A stretch of DNA of 64,000 bases, taken from Ignavibacteriales bacterium. GTDB lineage: Bacteria > Bacteroidota > Ignavibacteria > Ignavibacteriales > Ignavibacteriaceae. Position numbers and translations under genes: made by a program. The DNA lies in assembly GCA_020061465.1 (NCBI GenBank), contig JAGUYG010000004.1, forward strand, positions 34,030-98,029. Direction: 5' to 3'. The notes under the pieces are model-generated. The model had not been told where the DNA came from. It was given only the letters and a program-made list of their open reading frames with translations, and did no database searches. Every line of letters begins with the position of its first letter. Position 1 is the stretch's first letter. Shown piece after piece: positions 26,276 through 35,336 of the stretch.

Positions 26276-27490
26276 CTACACATAATTTATTGCATAAACC
26301 GGTTCAAGCTTAACGGCTTTATATGCGGGATATAAAGCTCCTGCAACGGCAATCATCGGAATAATTATTAAAACACTTATTAAATTTTCGATAGATAGTA
26401 CAGGATAAATAACCGCCCCTACACCAAAGGATTCCAATGCTTCGGAAAAAAGGCTGAAGTCTATACCTGTAAATGAAAGGGGGAGATGGACTAATAATCC
26501 GGCAGCAATACCAAGCAATGTTCCGATTATTCCGATGATCAATGCTTCAAAAATAAACATGAAATAAATTTGGTACGATTTCATTCCTGCAGCCATCAAC
26601 ACACCAATTTCTTGTATACGTTCAAAGACTGACATGAGCATAGTGTTTATTATCCCGAATATAAGCGCAAGCCCGATTATCAGATTTAATATCCACATAG
26701 ACTCTCTATAAAGATCCATTTGAAAAATTAGCATCGGCAGCAAATCCTGATAAGATAAAACTTCATATTCACTTCCCAGTTTAGCCGACAGTTCTTCTTT
26801 AACAGATGCAACGTTTTTATAATCATTAAGCATCATTGCAAATTCATTTGATTTATCATTCAACTCAAGCATGCTTTGTGCGGTTTCAATCGGGACGTAA
26901 ATAATAACTTTATCATAATCGGAACTTGCAGTTTGAAAAATTCCCGCAACTCTAAACATATCGGAGCCGATACTGCCCGAAGGAGTATTAGCCATAGCAA
27001 CCACTTTATCTCCCAATCCAACGTCGAGCTTTTCGGCAAGCTTTTGCCCTATCGCAATATCTCTTTTCCCCGTGCCTAAAAAGTTACCTTCCTTAATATA
27101 ACTGTTGATAACAGAAACTTCCTTTTCTGTTTCAGGTTGAATTCCATAAATAAAAACCCCGGCAGAACTATTTGCGCTGCTTAGCAACCCGAAAGTTATT
27201 ACTCTTTTAGTGTAGGCTTTTATTCCCCGGGTGTTGTTTACCGCTGCCTCAACCCTATCTGAATCTTCGATATAATTCTTAATTATCTTATTATCGTTAA
27301 ATCCTTTTTTATGAATCTGAATGTGCAAAATATTAGAGCTTATTTGATTATCAAGCATTTGCCGAAGCATACCGTTTGACAAACCATCCGATAAGATTAC
27401 AGCAATCATTCCAACTATTACGGAACCGATTACTATCAGCGATCGCCGCTTATTCCGCCAAACATTTCGCCATGCTAATTTAAATAACAT
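26276..27490 (-). CDS. FtsX/LolE-type ABC transporter permease
   Basis: The 404-aa protein starts with LAWRNVWRNKRRSLIVIGSV, the usual first membrane helix of MacB/LolCE permeases. It continues with a large periplasmic domain (GDKVVAMANTPSGSIGSDMFRVAGIF) and three C-terminal helices (IIGLALIFGIINTMLMSVFERIQEIG is the coupling helix). It pairs with the homologous permease upstream as a heterodimer driven by the LolD-like ATPase. Confidence 0.9.
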   Translation of the reverse strand: MLFKLAWRNVWRNKRRSLIVIGSVIVGMIAVILSDGLSNGMLRQMLDNQISSNILHIQIHKKGFNDNKIIKNYIEDSDRVEAAVNNTRGIKAYTKRVITFGLLSSANSSAGVFIYGIQPETEKEVSVINSYIKEGNFLGTGKRDIAIGQKLAEKLDVGLGDKVVAMANTPSGSIGSDMFRVAGIFQTASSDYDKVIIYVPIETAQSMLELNDKSNEFAMMLNDYKNVASVKEELSAKLGSEYEVLSYQDLLPMLIFQMDLYRESMWILNLIIGLALIFGIINTMLMSVFERIQEIGVLMAAGMKSYQIYFMFIFEALIIGIIGTLLGIAAGLLVHLPLSFTGIDFSLFSEALESFGVGAVIYPVLSIENLISVLIIIPMIAVAGALYPAYKAVKLEPVYAINYV

Positions 27491-27523
27491 CTTGCGGACC
27501 CTTGTCGACGTGATAAATTAATC

Positions 27524-28747
27524 TCATGTATGTCTTATTCCTTTTAATGGCTCAAGCTTGTAAACTTTATATGCCGGATAAAAACATGCTATAATTGAAA
27601 TAATAACAATAGATAACGAAACGTTAAAAAAGATATGTGCATTTAACGAAGATTCAAGTCTCGGAACGAAATTATACTCCTCATAAATACGGCTTAAATC
27701 ACCGCCTAAAATTATGGGATTTTGTACGATGTAATAATTAACTGCATAGCCTAAAATATTTCCCAATATTAATCCGATAATTGTAATCATAATTGTTTCG
27801 ATGTAAACAAGCTTTACAAGGTTATGCTGGGGCATCCCGATCGATAATACCACTCCAAATTCTTTGAATCTTTCGGTAACCGACATTAGCACCGTATTTA
27901 AAATTCCGAAGGCAACTATTACGATTAAAATACCTAAGAAAAAAATTCCGCTTACATTATCAAATTCAATTAGCTGCTTAAGCTCGGGCAGAAGCTCCTC
28001 CCATAGAAGCATGCTCAATTCCGGGTCTGAAATTTTTTGCATTAAATCGCGTTTCAATATTTCAGCGGACTCTAATCCATCTGCATCAAAAGCTATAGCA
28101 TTAATTCTATCATCCATCCCAAGCAAATGTTGAAGTGAGCTTAATCCTATGAATACAGCCATCCCGTCAAATTCGCTCATGCCCATTTTAACAGTACCGG
28201 AAATTGTAAATTTTTGATTGCCAAGACTCCCGTCAAAGCCCTGGGAGAGAATGACAACTTCATCGCCGATTTTAGCATTTAGATTTTCTAACAGTTTAGC
28301 GCCAACAACAATTTGGTTTGAATTGTCCGAATCGAAAAATGTACCGGCACTTAGTTTATTGGTCACAGTAGTAACATTTTTTTCTGTGGAAGGAACGATT
28401 CCAAATAATGCCGCACCGAGTGAAGCATCTTTATAGCTAATTAAACCATCTGCATAAATTCGAGGTGTAAATTTGTATGATTCTTCTTCCAGAATATTTT
28501 TGATGTCATTATCGAATACAAAACTATTGTTAAGGGAAGGATTATCGCGGTAGCCTGTTTTCTGAATTTGAACATAAGAAGTAAATAGTTCAATAGCGGT
28601 TTTGTAATTTAAAGAATAAGTGCCTATCTGTATGCCGCGCATACCAATTGCCAGCAATGCGGCAAAAGAAACGGCGGCAAGCGTAATAATCGAGCGCCGT
28701 TTATTCCGCCAAATATTTCGCCATGCCAGCTTTAGCAGCAGATTCAT
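27524..28747 (-). CDS. FtsX/LolC-type ABC transporter permease
   Basis: The 407-aa protein is a paralogue of the next gene, with the same layout: LAWRNIWRNKRRSIITLAAV, a periplasmic domain, and FGILNTVLMSVTERFKEFGV before the last helices. It starts 2 bp after the LolA-like gene and ends 33 bp before the second permease, so the genes are co-transcribed. The two-permease arrangement mirrors LolC/LolE. Confidence 0.9.
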   Translation of the reverse strand: MNLLLKLAWRNIWRNKRRSIITLAAVSFAALLAIGMRGIQIGTYSLNYKTAIELFTSYVQIQKTGYRDNPSLNNSFVFDNDIKNILEEESYKFTPRIYADGLISYKDASLGAALFGIVPSTEKNVTTVTNKLSAGTFFDSDNSNQIVVGAKLLENLNAKIGDEVVILSQGFDGSLGNQKFTISGTVKMGMSEFDGMAVFIGLSSLQHLLGMDDRINAIAFDADGLESAEILKRDLMQKISDPELSMLLWEELLPELKQLIEFDNVSGIFFLGILIVIVAFGILNTVLMSVTERFKEFGVVLSIGMPQHNLVKLVYIETIMITIIGLILGNILGYAVNYYIVQNPIILGGDLSRIYEEYNFVPRLESSLNAHIFFNVSLSIVIISIIACFYPAYKVYKLEPLKGIRHT

Positions 28748-28749
28748 TT

Positions 28750-29487
28750 TTAATTGCCTCTTTCAAGCTCTTGAAATGAAAAAATTCTTGGGGGAATTTT
28801 TATATCGAATTTCATGTCGACAACTTCCATTGCCGTATAACGTCCTTCTTTAGCTTTGTTATACATCGTCCATTTTGAGGGCAGCAACCGACCGTGAAAT
28901 TTTTTAACGTCCGAATAAACCAGATACCTTATTAAGTTTTCCTTTTCATCGTAGTATTGAACTACGGAAGGAAGGTAATCATCCATTCTTACCCAATAAT
29001 AAATTTTTCCCCAAACAACGGGTGCATCCGGTTTGGGTTTCAGTTCTATTTTCCATGTCATCATGCCGTTTATTTCTTCTTCGGCAATGATTGATTGATC
29101 ATAGTCCCGGTTTAAATTTGATTCTCTCACTAAATCGTCATTGGTAAAATCGGATCCGTTCCATGATTGAAGCATCATTGAAGGAGGAATTTTGATTGTT
29201 GTTTCGGTATTGCGAAGATAGCTCCAAATTTCATTTCCAATCTTAAGCGTTTTATTACCTGCTTCTTTTTTGGGAGATTTCGTAATGATCAAAGCTTTTT
29301 CATTTCCCTGCCACCAGCTTTCCATTTCGAGCGTTCTTGTGAATTCGGGTGTTTTAATTGTCATTCTGATAATTCCGTAGGCGGTTTCCCCTTTAACAGC
29401 GTCTTCTGCTCGTTTCAAAATTTCTTCGGCAGTTTGAGCAGCAAGGTTGGTTATCATGAAGGCTAGTAAAAACAATAACTTTTTCAT
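28750..29487 (-). CDS. LolA-like outer-membrane lipoprotein-sorting protein
   Basis: The 245-aa protein has a cleavable signal (LLFLLAFMITNLAAQTAEEIL) and the features of the lipoprotein-sorting family: ETAYGIIRMTIKTPEF, MESWWQGNEKALIITKSPKKEAGNKTLK, IWSYLRNTETTIKIPPSMM and WTMYNKAKEGRYTAMEV. This family folds like LolA/LolB, a half-barrel that carries lipid-modified cargo across the periplasm. It is the first gene of the five-gene operon. Confidence 0.88.
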   Translation of the reverse strand: MKKLLFLLAFMITNLAAQTAEEILKRAEDAVKGETAYGIIRMTIKTPEFTRTLEMESWWQGNEKALIITKSPKKEAGNKTLKIGNEIWSYLRNTETTIKIPPSMMLQSWNGSDFTNDDLVRESNLNRDYDQSIIAEEEINGMMTWKIELKPKPDAPVVWGKIYYWVRMDDYLPSVVQYYDEKENLIRYLVYSDVKKFHGRLLPSKWTMYNKAKEGRYTAMEVVDMKFDIKIPPRIFSFQELERGN

Positions 29488-29730
29488 TTCAATCTCTGTT
29501 CTTAATAAAAAATCACACTTAAAAAATATCGAACTTTTTTTAGCTGCCCAAATAGTTTGTAAGATATTTTATGCTAAATAGAAAATATTAAGGTAAAGGA
29601 AAACTCAATTAGAAATCAGCTATGTAAGCTGGAATACCTTTTCATTCAACATATAATATTTTGGAATTGAAGTTCATTCGGTATTCAACAATCCCCTCAT
29701 AATAGGAGTAATGATTTGCTTTCCTTTTCT

Positions 29731-29738
29731 TATATTTG
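29731..29738 (+). promoter_or_regulatory. TAnnTTTG promoter core upstream of the OB-fold lipoprotein gene
   Basis: TATATTTG matches the Bacteroidetes -7 consensus and lies 22 bp before the ATG at 29760. A -33 TTTG at the usual spacing is not clear. Confidence 0.35.
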
Positions 29739-29759
29739 ACAAAAATTTTTGGAGACAAA

Positions 29760-30467
29760 ATGAAACTGAAATCTATTTTTTCCTTATTAATTATTTCGCT
29801 AACACTTTGGTCGTGCGCCGAAAAGGAAGAACCAAAAACCGAAACTCAAACCGGAACGGATGTTCACAAAGTTAAAGTTGAAGAAGCGTTAGCCGCCTCA
29901 AATTATACTTATCTGTTAGTTAGTGAAAATAATACTAAATACTGGATAGCCGTTCCCTCAATGCAGGTTGAAATTGGAGAGGAATTATACTTCAGCAAAA
30001 GTATGGAAATGAAAAACTTCCGTAGTGAAATACTTGACCGTACTTTCGAATCCGTTCTTTTTGTAGAAGGAATATCAAGAGATCCCCATGGAATGACCGC
30101 ACAGATGCAGCATCCGGATATTCATAAAAGTGCAAAAGAGGATGCAAAAGTTGAAACATTGAAGGATGGTTATACAATAGAACAAATTTATGCTGCTAAA
30201 GAAACTCTTGCCGGTAAAGTAGTGAAATTGCGCGGTAAGGTTACAAAATTTAATTCGGGTATAATGGATAGAAATTGGATTCACATTCAAGACGGCACCG
30301 GAAGCAAAGATGATTACGATCTACTTGCAACAAGTAATGATATGGTAGACGTAGGGCAAACAGTGGTTATTGAAGGCACTATTGCAGTTAACCGTGATTT
30401 TGGCGCTGGTTATATCTATCCAGTATTAATTGAGAATGCAAAAGTAGTAATCGAAAAAAGATTATGA
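29760..30467 (+). CDS. Lipoprotein with an OB-fold (NrfJ-like) domain
   Basis: I set the start at the ATG at 29760, preceded by GGAG, rather than a TTG 24 bp upstream. The 235-aa product has a lipoprotein signal (LIISLTLWSCAEK). The C-terminal half is an OB-fold: LAGKVVKLRGKVTKFNSGIM, NWIHIQDGTG and GQTVVIEGTIAVNRDFGAGY, as in periplasmic nucleic-acid-binding-fold proteins such as NrfJ. Its ligand is unknown. The stop codon overlaps the start of the endonuclease-fold gene (ATGA), showing translational coupling. Confidence 0.8.
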   Translation: MKLKSIFSLLIISLTLWSCAEKEEPKTETQTGTDVHKVKVEEALAASNYTYLLVSENNTKYWIAVPSMQVEIGEELYFSKSMEMKNFRSEILDRTFESVLFVEGISRDPHGMTAQMQHPDIHKSAKEDAKVETLKDGYTIEQIYAAKETLAGKVVKLRGKVTKFNSGIMDRNWIHIQDGTGSKDDYDLLATSNDMVDVGQTVVIEGTIAVNRDFGAGYIYPVLIENAKVVIEKRL

Positions 30468-31339
30468 GTTGGAAAAATTTTTTGTTGATTTTTCTTTTTA
30501 CTGCCATATCTATAAATAAAATAGCTGCGCAGGATAAAGAGAATTCTTTTCGGGTGATGACTTACAACATCCGATATGCCGGAAGCGAACAGGCTGATGG
30601 AATAAATGCATGGAAGAATCGAAGAGAGATGGTAGCGAGTGTAATCAGATTTAATCAAGCCGATATAATTGGACTTCAAGAAGCCTTGATAAATCAAATA
30701 GAAGATCTAATTTCGCTTCTTCCGCATTTTGCCTGGGCAGGCGTTGGGAGAGACGACGGCAAACTGAAAGGAGAGTTATCGGCAATTCTTTATCAAAAAG
30801 ATAGATTTGATTTAATCGAAAGCTCCAACTTTTGGTTATCAGAAACTCCGGATAAACCCTCGATGGGATGGGATGCCGCATTCAACAGAATTGTTACCTG
30901 GGCTAAATTTAAGGACAGATTAACGGGCAATAATTTTTATCACTTCAACACTCATTTTGATCACAGAGGAATTGAAGCCCGCTTAAATAGTGTAAAGTTA
31001 ATATTAAAGAAAGTTGAAGAAATTGCAGGTGACAATTATGTAGTCGTAACCGGTGATTTTAACTTCAGACCGGAATCTGAAAATTATTCTTTACTTATAA
31101 ACGGCTTTGATGTATTCAAACCACTTAAGGATGCACAGCATATTTCAAAATACGGACATTACGGCGGTAATATTACCTTCAATGATTTCGGAAGGTCTTT
31201 GGAAGACGGGAATAAGATCGATTACATTTTTGTAAAGAATGAGGTTGAGGTATTACAGCACGGTATCATTTCCGAAAAGTTTAATGGTCGTTTCCCTTCC
31301 GATCACATGCCGGTGCTTGCCGAGTTAAAAATTAACTGA
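30464..31339 (+). CDS. Secreted endonuclease/exonuclease/phosphatase-family protein
   Basis: The 291-aa protein has a signal peptide (FLLIFLFTAISINKIAAQ) and the full EEP active site: MTYNIRY, DIIGLQEAL (metal Glu), FNTHFDHRG, VTGDFNFRPES (Asp, Asn) and a C-terminal SDHMPV (Asp-His). Such metal-dependent enzymes cleave phosphodiesters in DNA, lipids or inositol phosphates. The 4-bp overlap with the preceding OB-fold lipoprotein suggests the two work together outside the cytoplasm. Confidence 0.88.
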   Translation: MSWKNFLLIFLFTAISINKIAAQDKENSFRVMTYNIRYAGSEQADGINAWKNRREMVASVIRFNQADIIGLQEALINQIEDLISLLPHFAWAGVGRDDGKLKGELSAILYQKDRFDLIESSNFWLSETPDKPSMGWDAAFNRIVTWAKFKDRLTGNNFYHFNTHFDHRGIEARLNSVKLILKKVEEIAGDNYVVVTGDFNFRPESENYSLLINGFDVFKPLKDAQHISKYGHYGGNITFNDFGRSLEDGNKIDYIFVKNEVEVLQHGIISEKFNGRFPSDHMPVLAELKIN

Positions 31340-31350
31340 TCCTCCTAAAG

Positions 31351-31380
31351 ACAGAAGGTAACTATTTTATCTTCTGTCCT
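31351..31380. terminator. Possible hairpin terminator between convergent genes
   Basis: GACAGAAG pairs with CTTCTGTC around an AT-rich loop. It overlaps the last codons of msrB, and T-runs are weak, so this is only a candidate. Confidence 0.35.
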
Positions 31381-31901
31381 TCTTTCTTCACAAAGTTTAA
31401 CGAGACAGAATTAATACAATATCTCAATCCCGTAGGATTAGGTCCGTCGTTAAAGACATGCCCCAAATGTCCTCCGCATTTGCTGCAAAGTACCTCTGTA
31501 CGGCGCATCATAAGGCTTGTATCCTCTTCATATTTTATTGTTGATTCGGATGAAGGCTGGTAAAAGCTGGGCCAGCCGCAGCCGGCATCAAATTTAGTTT
31601 CTGATTTAAATAGTTCGGTGCCGCATCCTGCACAAAAATAAATTCCTTCTTCAAAGTGTTGATCGTACTTTCCGGTGTACGGTCTTTCAGTTCCTTTTTT
31701 TCTCAATACATAAAATTGTTCGGGAGTTAAAATTTTTTGCCATTCTTCATCTGTTCTATTAATTACTTCCTGATTATCAAGACTATCTGAAGAAAGTTGG
31801 TTTTCACTCATTGCCGTTTCTCCTTTTGTTTCGCTGCGGGTGCAGCCTGTTAGTGATAATGTAATTGTGATGAACAATGCTATTAAAAAATAGAGTTTCA
31901 T
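31362..31901 (-). CDS. msrB: Peptide-methionine (R)-S-oxide reductase, lipoprotein form
   Basis: The 179-aa protein has a lipobox (LSLTGC, Cys20), so it is membrane-attached in the envelope. The MsrB domain is complete: the zinc pairs Cys90/Cys93 (FCAGC) and Cys139/Cys142 (CSKC), the CGWPSF motif and the catalytic cysteine in RYCINS (Cys162). It reduces methionine-R-sulfoxide in oxidised periplasmic proteins. The resolving-cysteine position of some MsrBs may be Cys108. No MsrA is adjacent. Confidence 0.94.
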   Translation of the reverse strand: MKLYFLIALFITITLSLTGCTRSETKGETAMSENQLSSDSLDNQEVINRTDEEWQKILTPEQFYVLRKKGTERPYTGKYDQHFEEGIYFCAGCGTELFKSETKFDAGCGWPSFYQPSSESTIKYEEDTSLMMRRTEVLCSKCGGHLGHVFNDGPNPTGLRYCINSVSLNFVKKEGQKIK

Positions 31902-32120
31902 TTTATGTATTCCTTTTTTGCATTGGTTAAAATATCGTCGGGAATGAAGTCATTCAAAGCAGTTTTTATTACACGTGATGTATCTCGCATCATATCTTTT
32001 TTTGAAAATGGAATAGGATTGCTATATTTTCTAATGAATGAAAATACCTTTTTAGAGAAGACTCATTCATCTATCTAAAGCTATCTATTTTAAAATATCA
32101 ATGCAAACGATAAACAAATT

Positions 32121-32729
32121 ATGGGAAAAGCATTAAGCACAATCGTTGTTATAATTTTTGTTACTTCAATAGCATTTGGTCAAAAATTTTCTGCAGGCGG
32201 AACAATTGATATTTTAGTCGGAGGAGAAACTATGAGTTATATGTTTGGACCAAGGCTGCTGATTGAATACAAGAGCGATGAATTCCCATTGGCATTTTTA
32301 GCAAGTGCACATTTCTACTTATCGGAAATAACCGGGAAATCGATTTACTTAGGGGGATTTACTTATACAACTTTTGGCTTTGGTGCGGCAGCATATTACT
32401 ATCCGCTTTCGTGGGCAATTGAACCTTATATAGGTGCGGGTGGAGTGTACAATTCTAATAGAGTAGAGCAGGCAGGAAATGCAAATTTCATAGATGGTAA
32501 ATGGATATCATTGCAAAAGTTCAATGATAATTTTTCGTTTGAGCTAATAGGAGGATTGAAATTTGCAGCTAACACTCCAATAAATTTTATTGTGGAAATA
32601 ACCTATAAACTGCACAGACCTGCTTACGAGGTGGCGCTGATTTCTATAGATAGCTCTAAGGAAATATTAAATAAAAGGCTAAACTTGAATTCCACATTTT
32701 TAAAATTAGGATTGCTCTTTAGATTATAA
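32121..32729 (+). CDS. Small outer-membrane beta-barrel protein
   Basis: The 202-aa protein begins with a signal peptide (TIVVIIFVTSIAFGQ) and consists of alternating strands (FGFGAAAYYYPLSWAIEPYIGAG; NFSFELIGGLKFAA), ending in LKLGLLFRL, as expected of an eight-stranded OmpA/OmpX-type barrel. No specific family is recognisable. It is 26 bp upstream of the DUF1801 gene. Confidence 0.72.
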   Translation: MGKALSTIVVIIFVTSIAFGQKFSAGGTIDILVGGETMSYMFGPRLLIEYKSDEFPLAFLASAHFYLSEITGKSIYLGGFTYTTFGFGAAAYYYPLSWAIEPYIGAGGVYNSNRVEQAGNANFIDGKWISLQKFNDNFSFELIGGLKFAANTPINFIVEITYKLHRPAYEVALISIDSSKEILNKRLNLNSTFLKLGLLFRL

Positions 32730-32754
32730 AATTCATTATAAATGGGATAGTTTT

Positions 32755-33168
32755 ATGGCTGAACTAAAAACAAAACAAACCGACCGAGGCGTTGAAGAAT
32801 TTCTAAATGAAATTTCCGATGAGAAAACACGAAATGACTGTTACACCGTTTTGAAATTAATGCAAAAAGTAACCGGCGAAAAACCTAAAATGTGGGGAAG
32901 CAGCATAGTTGGATTTGGAAACTATCATTACAAATACGAAAGCGGAAGAGAAGGAGATTGGTTTCTCGTTGGGTTTTCACCCCGTAAACAAAATTTAACT
33001 CTTTATCTGATGTACGGTTTAGAACGGCTCGAAAATCTCTTAAAAAAATTGGGCAAATATAAAACGGGCAAATCATGTTTGTATATAAAAAGCCTTGCTG
33101 ATATCGATCAGAGTGTCTTGAAAGAATTAATCAAACAATCTGTTGACTCAATTAGAAAACGGTATTAA
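32755..33168 (+). CDS. DUF1801-domain protein
   Basis: The 137-aa protein matches the DUF1801 (YdhG-like) pattern: VEEFLNEISDEKTRNDCYTV, then KMWGSSIVGFGNYHYKYESG, FSPRKQNLTLYLMYG and GKSCLYIKSLADID. It is cytoplasmic and of unknown function; the fold is a small alpha-beta domain related to frataxin-like proteins. The gene may share a transcript with the barrel gene upstream. Confidence 0.88.
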   Translation: MAELKTKQTDRGVEEFLNEISDEKTRNDCYTVLKLMQKVTGEKPKMWGSSIVGFGNYHYKYESGREGDWFLVGFSPRKQNLTLYLMYGLERLENLLKKLGKYKTGKSCLYIKSLADIDQSVLKELIKQSVDSIRKRY

Positions 33169-33235
33169 GTCATCAGCATCACCCTTCAAAGCGATGCTGA
33201 TTGTGCAATAGATATTATTCAATTAAAAAATACAA

Positions 33236-33658
33236 TTATTGTAAAATTAAATCTGATTCAGCAAGCAGTTGATTACCGGCAGCATTTGTCACAAACACTT
33301 TATATGAACCCGGTTCAACATTAGTGAATGATGTGGTTACGTTCGTTATGCAAATGCAATTATCCTTTTGAGTTGAAGCATTGCGAACTTTCAATTTGAT
33401 AATATTTTGATCCGCTTCAAGATCGAAGGTTATTCGGGCATTGCAGTATGTGCGGATGTCCATCGCTGCATAAATAATTTTCCCCTGCTGGTAAACAGTT
33501 AAATTTTCTGCTGTTTCGCTAACAAATTCATCAGCAGTTTTCATCTCTATTTGATCCTTGCAGGGCGCCTGGTTTAGCGAAGTGAATTCAATTTCTTTGG
33601 AACCGGCACACGCCGATAAAAATAAAGCCGCTAATGCTAACACAATGAAATTACGCAT
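33236..33658 (-). CDS. Hypothetical lipoprotein
   Basis: The 140-aa protein has a clear lipoprotein signal (LALAALFLSACAGS) and a short beta-rich domain ending with ASTQKDNCICITNVTTSFTNV and EPGSYKVFVTNAAGNQLL, an Ig-like strand pattern. Two CxC-like cysteines may form a disulfide. A GGGAGAA lies upstream of the ATG. Function is unknown. Confidence 0.72.
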   Translation of the reverse strand: MRNFIVLALAALFLSACAGSKEIEFTSLNQAPCKDQIEMKTADEFVSETAENLTVYQQGKIIYAAMDIRTYCNARITFDLEADQNIIKLKVRNASTQKDNCICITNVTTSFTNVEPGSYKVFVTNAAGNQLLAESDLILQ

Positions 33659-33767
33659 GTTTTTTCTCCCTTTAAGATTTTGTGATGAGAAATTATTAAA
33701 AATGATTCGAAATAAAAAATTAATGCAGACTATTGATTTGTGCTTTTAAAATACTCCACTTTATGCA

Positions 33768-33882
33768 GAATGCAAAACCTCTGAGGTTTCAATGAATGGT
33801 TTTACGAAAATATTTTTGTTTATGAACCAAAAAATAAATTTAAGAATATACTAATTAACAAAACCTCAGAGGTTTTATATTC
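33768..33882. repeat. MITE-like element with AAACCTCnGAGGTTT at both ends
   Basis: AAAACCTCTGAGGTTT at 33774-33789 and AAAACCTCAGAGGTTTT at 33860-33876 are each self-palindromic and are inverted copies of one another, bounding about 70 bp. GAAT and ATTC extend the outer ends. Confidence 0.75.
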
Positions 33883-33891
33883 ACTTATGTA

Positions 33892-34012
33892 AGGTGAGTT
33901 AATAAGTCATGTTATGCAAAGAAGCTTCTGTGTGGAGATGACACCTTTTGTTTAGTATCACCAAAGGAAAAGATGTCATCTCTAAGCTCTACAACTCGTT
34001 ATGTAACATGAG
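33892..34012. repeat. AAAGATG-CATCTTT element, diverged copy
   Basis: GGAGATGACACCTTTT near 33935-33950 faces AAAGATGTCATCTC at 33969-33982. The outer arms GTCATGTTATGCAAAG and the reverse of ATGTAACATGAG extend the inverted repeat. It matches the layout of the copies at 46.7 and 52.2 kb. Confidence 0.65.
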
Positions 34013-35125
34013 CTAATCGGTAATTGCACTGCGATAAATTTCAATAACCCTTTCCGTTAACTTCTCTAAATCAAAATTTGCAATCACTCTTTGCCTGGCA
34101 GCTTTACCGAATTTTTCTCTTAAGTCCGGAGCTTTTATAAGCAATTCAATTTTTTCTTTTAAGTCGTCGCCGTTTTGAGGTTTAAATAATAAAGAAGTTT
34201 CATTATCGATCGCTATATCCAGCACACCATCGGCGGCAGCGCAAACCGACGGACGTTCCATTGCCATGGCTTCCGTTAACGCTATTCCAAACGCTTCCGA
34301 ATGCGAAGGAAATACGAAAATATCCATTGCTGTCAATATTCTTTCCGTATCGCTTCTATAGCCGGTAAAAATGATGTTGTTTAGTTCATATTTTTCGGCA
34401 AGCTGTTTAATGCTTTCAGCGTATTCAGATTCACCACGGCTCGCCTCCCCCACTACTAAGAATTTCAAATTGTAATGTGATTTATTCAACTCTTTTGCCG
34501 CATAAAGAAATTCTTCATGCCCTTTGCCGGGACTGAAGCGTGCAAGCATCCCAATAGCTAATTCATTTTCACTTAAACCCAACTCATTTCTTACTTCACC
34601 CCGATTCACTTTGGTCGGATTAAATCTGGTAATGTCAATGCCGTTGTGAAGCAGCAGAATTTTTTCTTCCCTCAGTGGAACCGTTTCGATTAAATTTTGT
34701 TTTATGATGTTGCTAATCGCAAGCGCAATATTTACTCTGTCATAAATCCAGCGGTGAAGAATATCTTTTTTTATTATGAATGATCCGACTTGCTTGGTAA
34801 GTATTAGCGGTGCGGAGGAGCCCGCCAGCTTTAATGACGGAACCAGCAGCCATAAATCTTTTGAAGCCTGTGTGTGAATTAACGAGTACTTATTTTTTTT
34901 AATAAGATTTGCCAATTTAATTGTGCTTAACGGATGAAAATATCCAGATACGTTAAACGGGTGAATCATCAAAGCCATATTGTTGGCTTCAATATGAATG
35001 CGGGATTCGGCGGCACAAAGCAGTTCAACGTAAATATTTCTTTTTAATAGCTGCTTAACGGCGGTGAGTGTAAACATTTCCATTCCACCCCAGCTTCGCG
35101 ACATACAAGAGTATAGAATCTTCAT
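34013..35125 (-). CDS. Family 4 glycosyltransferase
   Basis: I placed the start at the ATG at 35125 (MKILYSCMSRSWGGMEMFT), the normal N-terminus of GT4 enzymes; the longer frame upstream enters a repeat. The 370-aa protein has a GT-B fold with HTQASKDLW, LLLHNGIDITRFNP, IGMLARFSPGKGHEEF, LVVGEASRGE, FTGYRSDTERILTAMDIFVFPSHSEAFGIALTEAMAM, the donor-binding E-x7-E motif. It transfers a sugar from a nucleotide-sugar in glycan synthesis. No cluster of glycan genes is nearby. Confidence 0.9.
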   Translation of the reverse strand: MKILYSCMSRSWGGMEMFTLTAVKQLLKRNIYVELLCAAESRIHIEANNMALMIHPFNVSGYFHPLSTIKLANLIKKNKYSLIHTQASKDLWLLVPSLKLAGSSAPLILTKQVGSFIIKKDILHRWIYDRVNIALAISNIIKQNLIETVPLREEKILLLHNGIDITRFNPTKVNRGEVRNELGLSENELAIGMLARFSPGKGHEEFLYAAKELNKSHYNLKFLVVGEASRGESEYAESIKQLAEKYELNNIIFTGYRSDTERILTAMDIFVFPSHSEAFGIALTEAMAMERPSVCAAADGVLDIAIDNETSLLFKPQNGDDLKEKIELLIKAPDLREKFGKAARQRVIANFDLEKLTERVIEIYRSAITD

Positions 35126-35261
35126 ATATCTATTATCGATTAAGAGGATTATAAAAAGTTCAACTGAGTTCGGGAAAATATAGTTGATCAACAGTGCAAT
35201 CCGCGAAATCTCTGTTCCATTAGGGCAGGGAATTGGAATCCAGACGATACGGACATCGTTA

Positions 35262-35330
35262 ACCAATAGAGAGATGACATCTTATGGTTCGCTGTCCCAC
35301 AGGCGAAAGATGTCATCTCTATCCATTTAG
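35262..35330. repeat. AAAGATG-CATCTTT element, short copy
   Basis: AGAGATGACATCTT at about 35269-35283 is mirrored by AAAGATGTCATCTCT at 35307-35321 around a loop containing GTTCGCTGTCCCACAGGCG. It sits between two minus-strand genes and may also act as a transcription barrier. Confidence 0.7.
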
Positions 35331-35336
35331 CTTTTT

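Larger units (their letters stand above)
33659..34012. other. Intergenic region carrying two palindromic elements
   Basis: No gene. It contains the AAACCTCnGAGGTTT element at 33768-33882 and an AAAGATGtCATCT-type element at 33892-34012. Confidence 0.6.

Noticed and set aside
33172..33201. Terminator after the DUF1801 gene
   Set aside because: ATCAGCATC/GATGCTGAT forms a hairpin, but no T-run follows on either strand.
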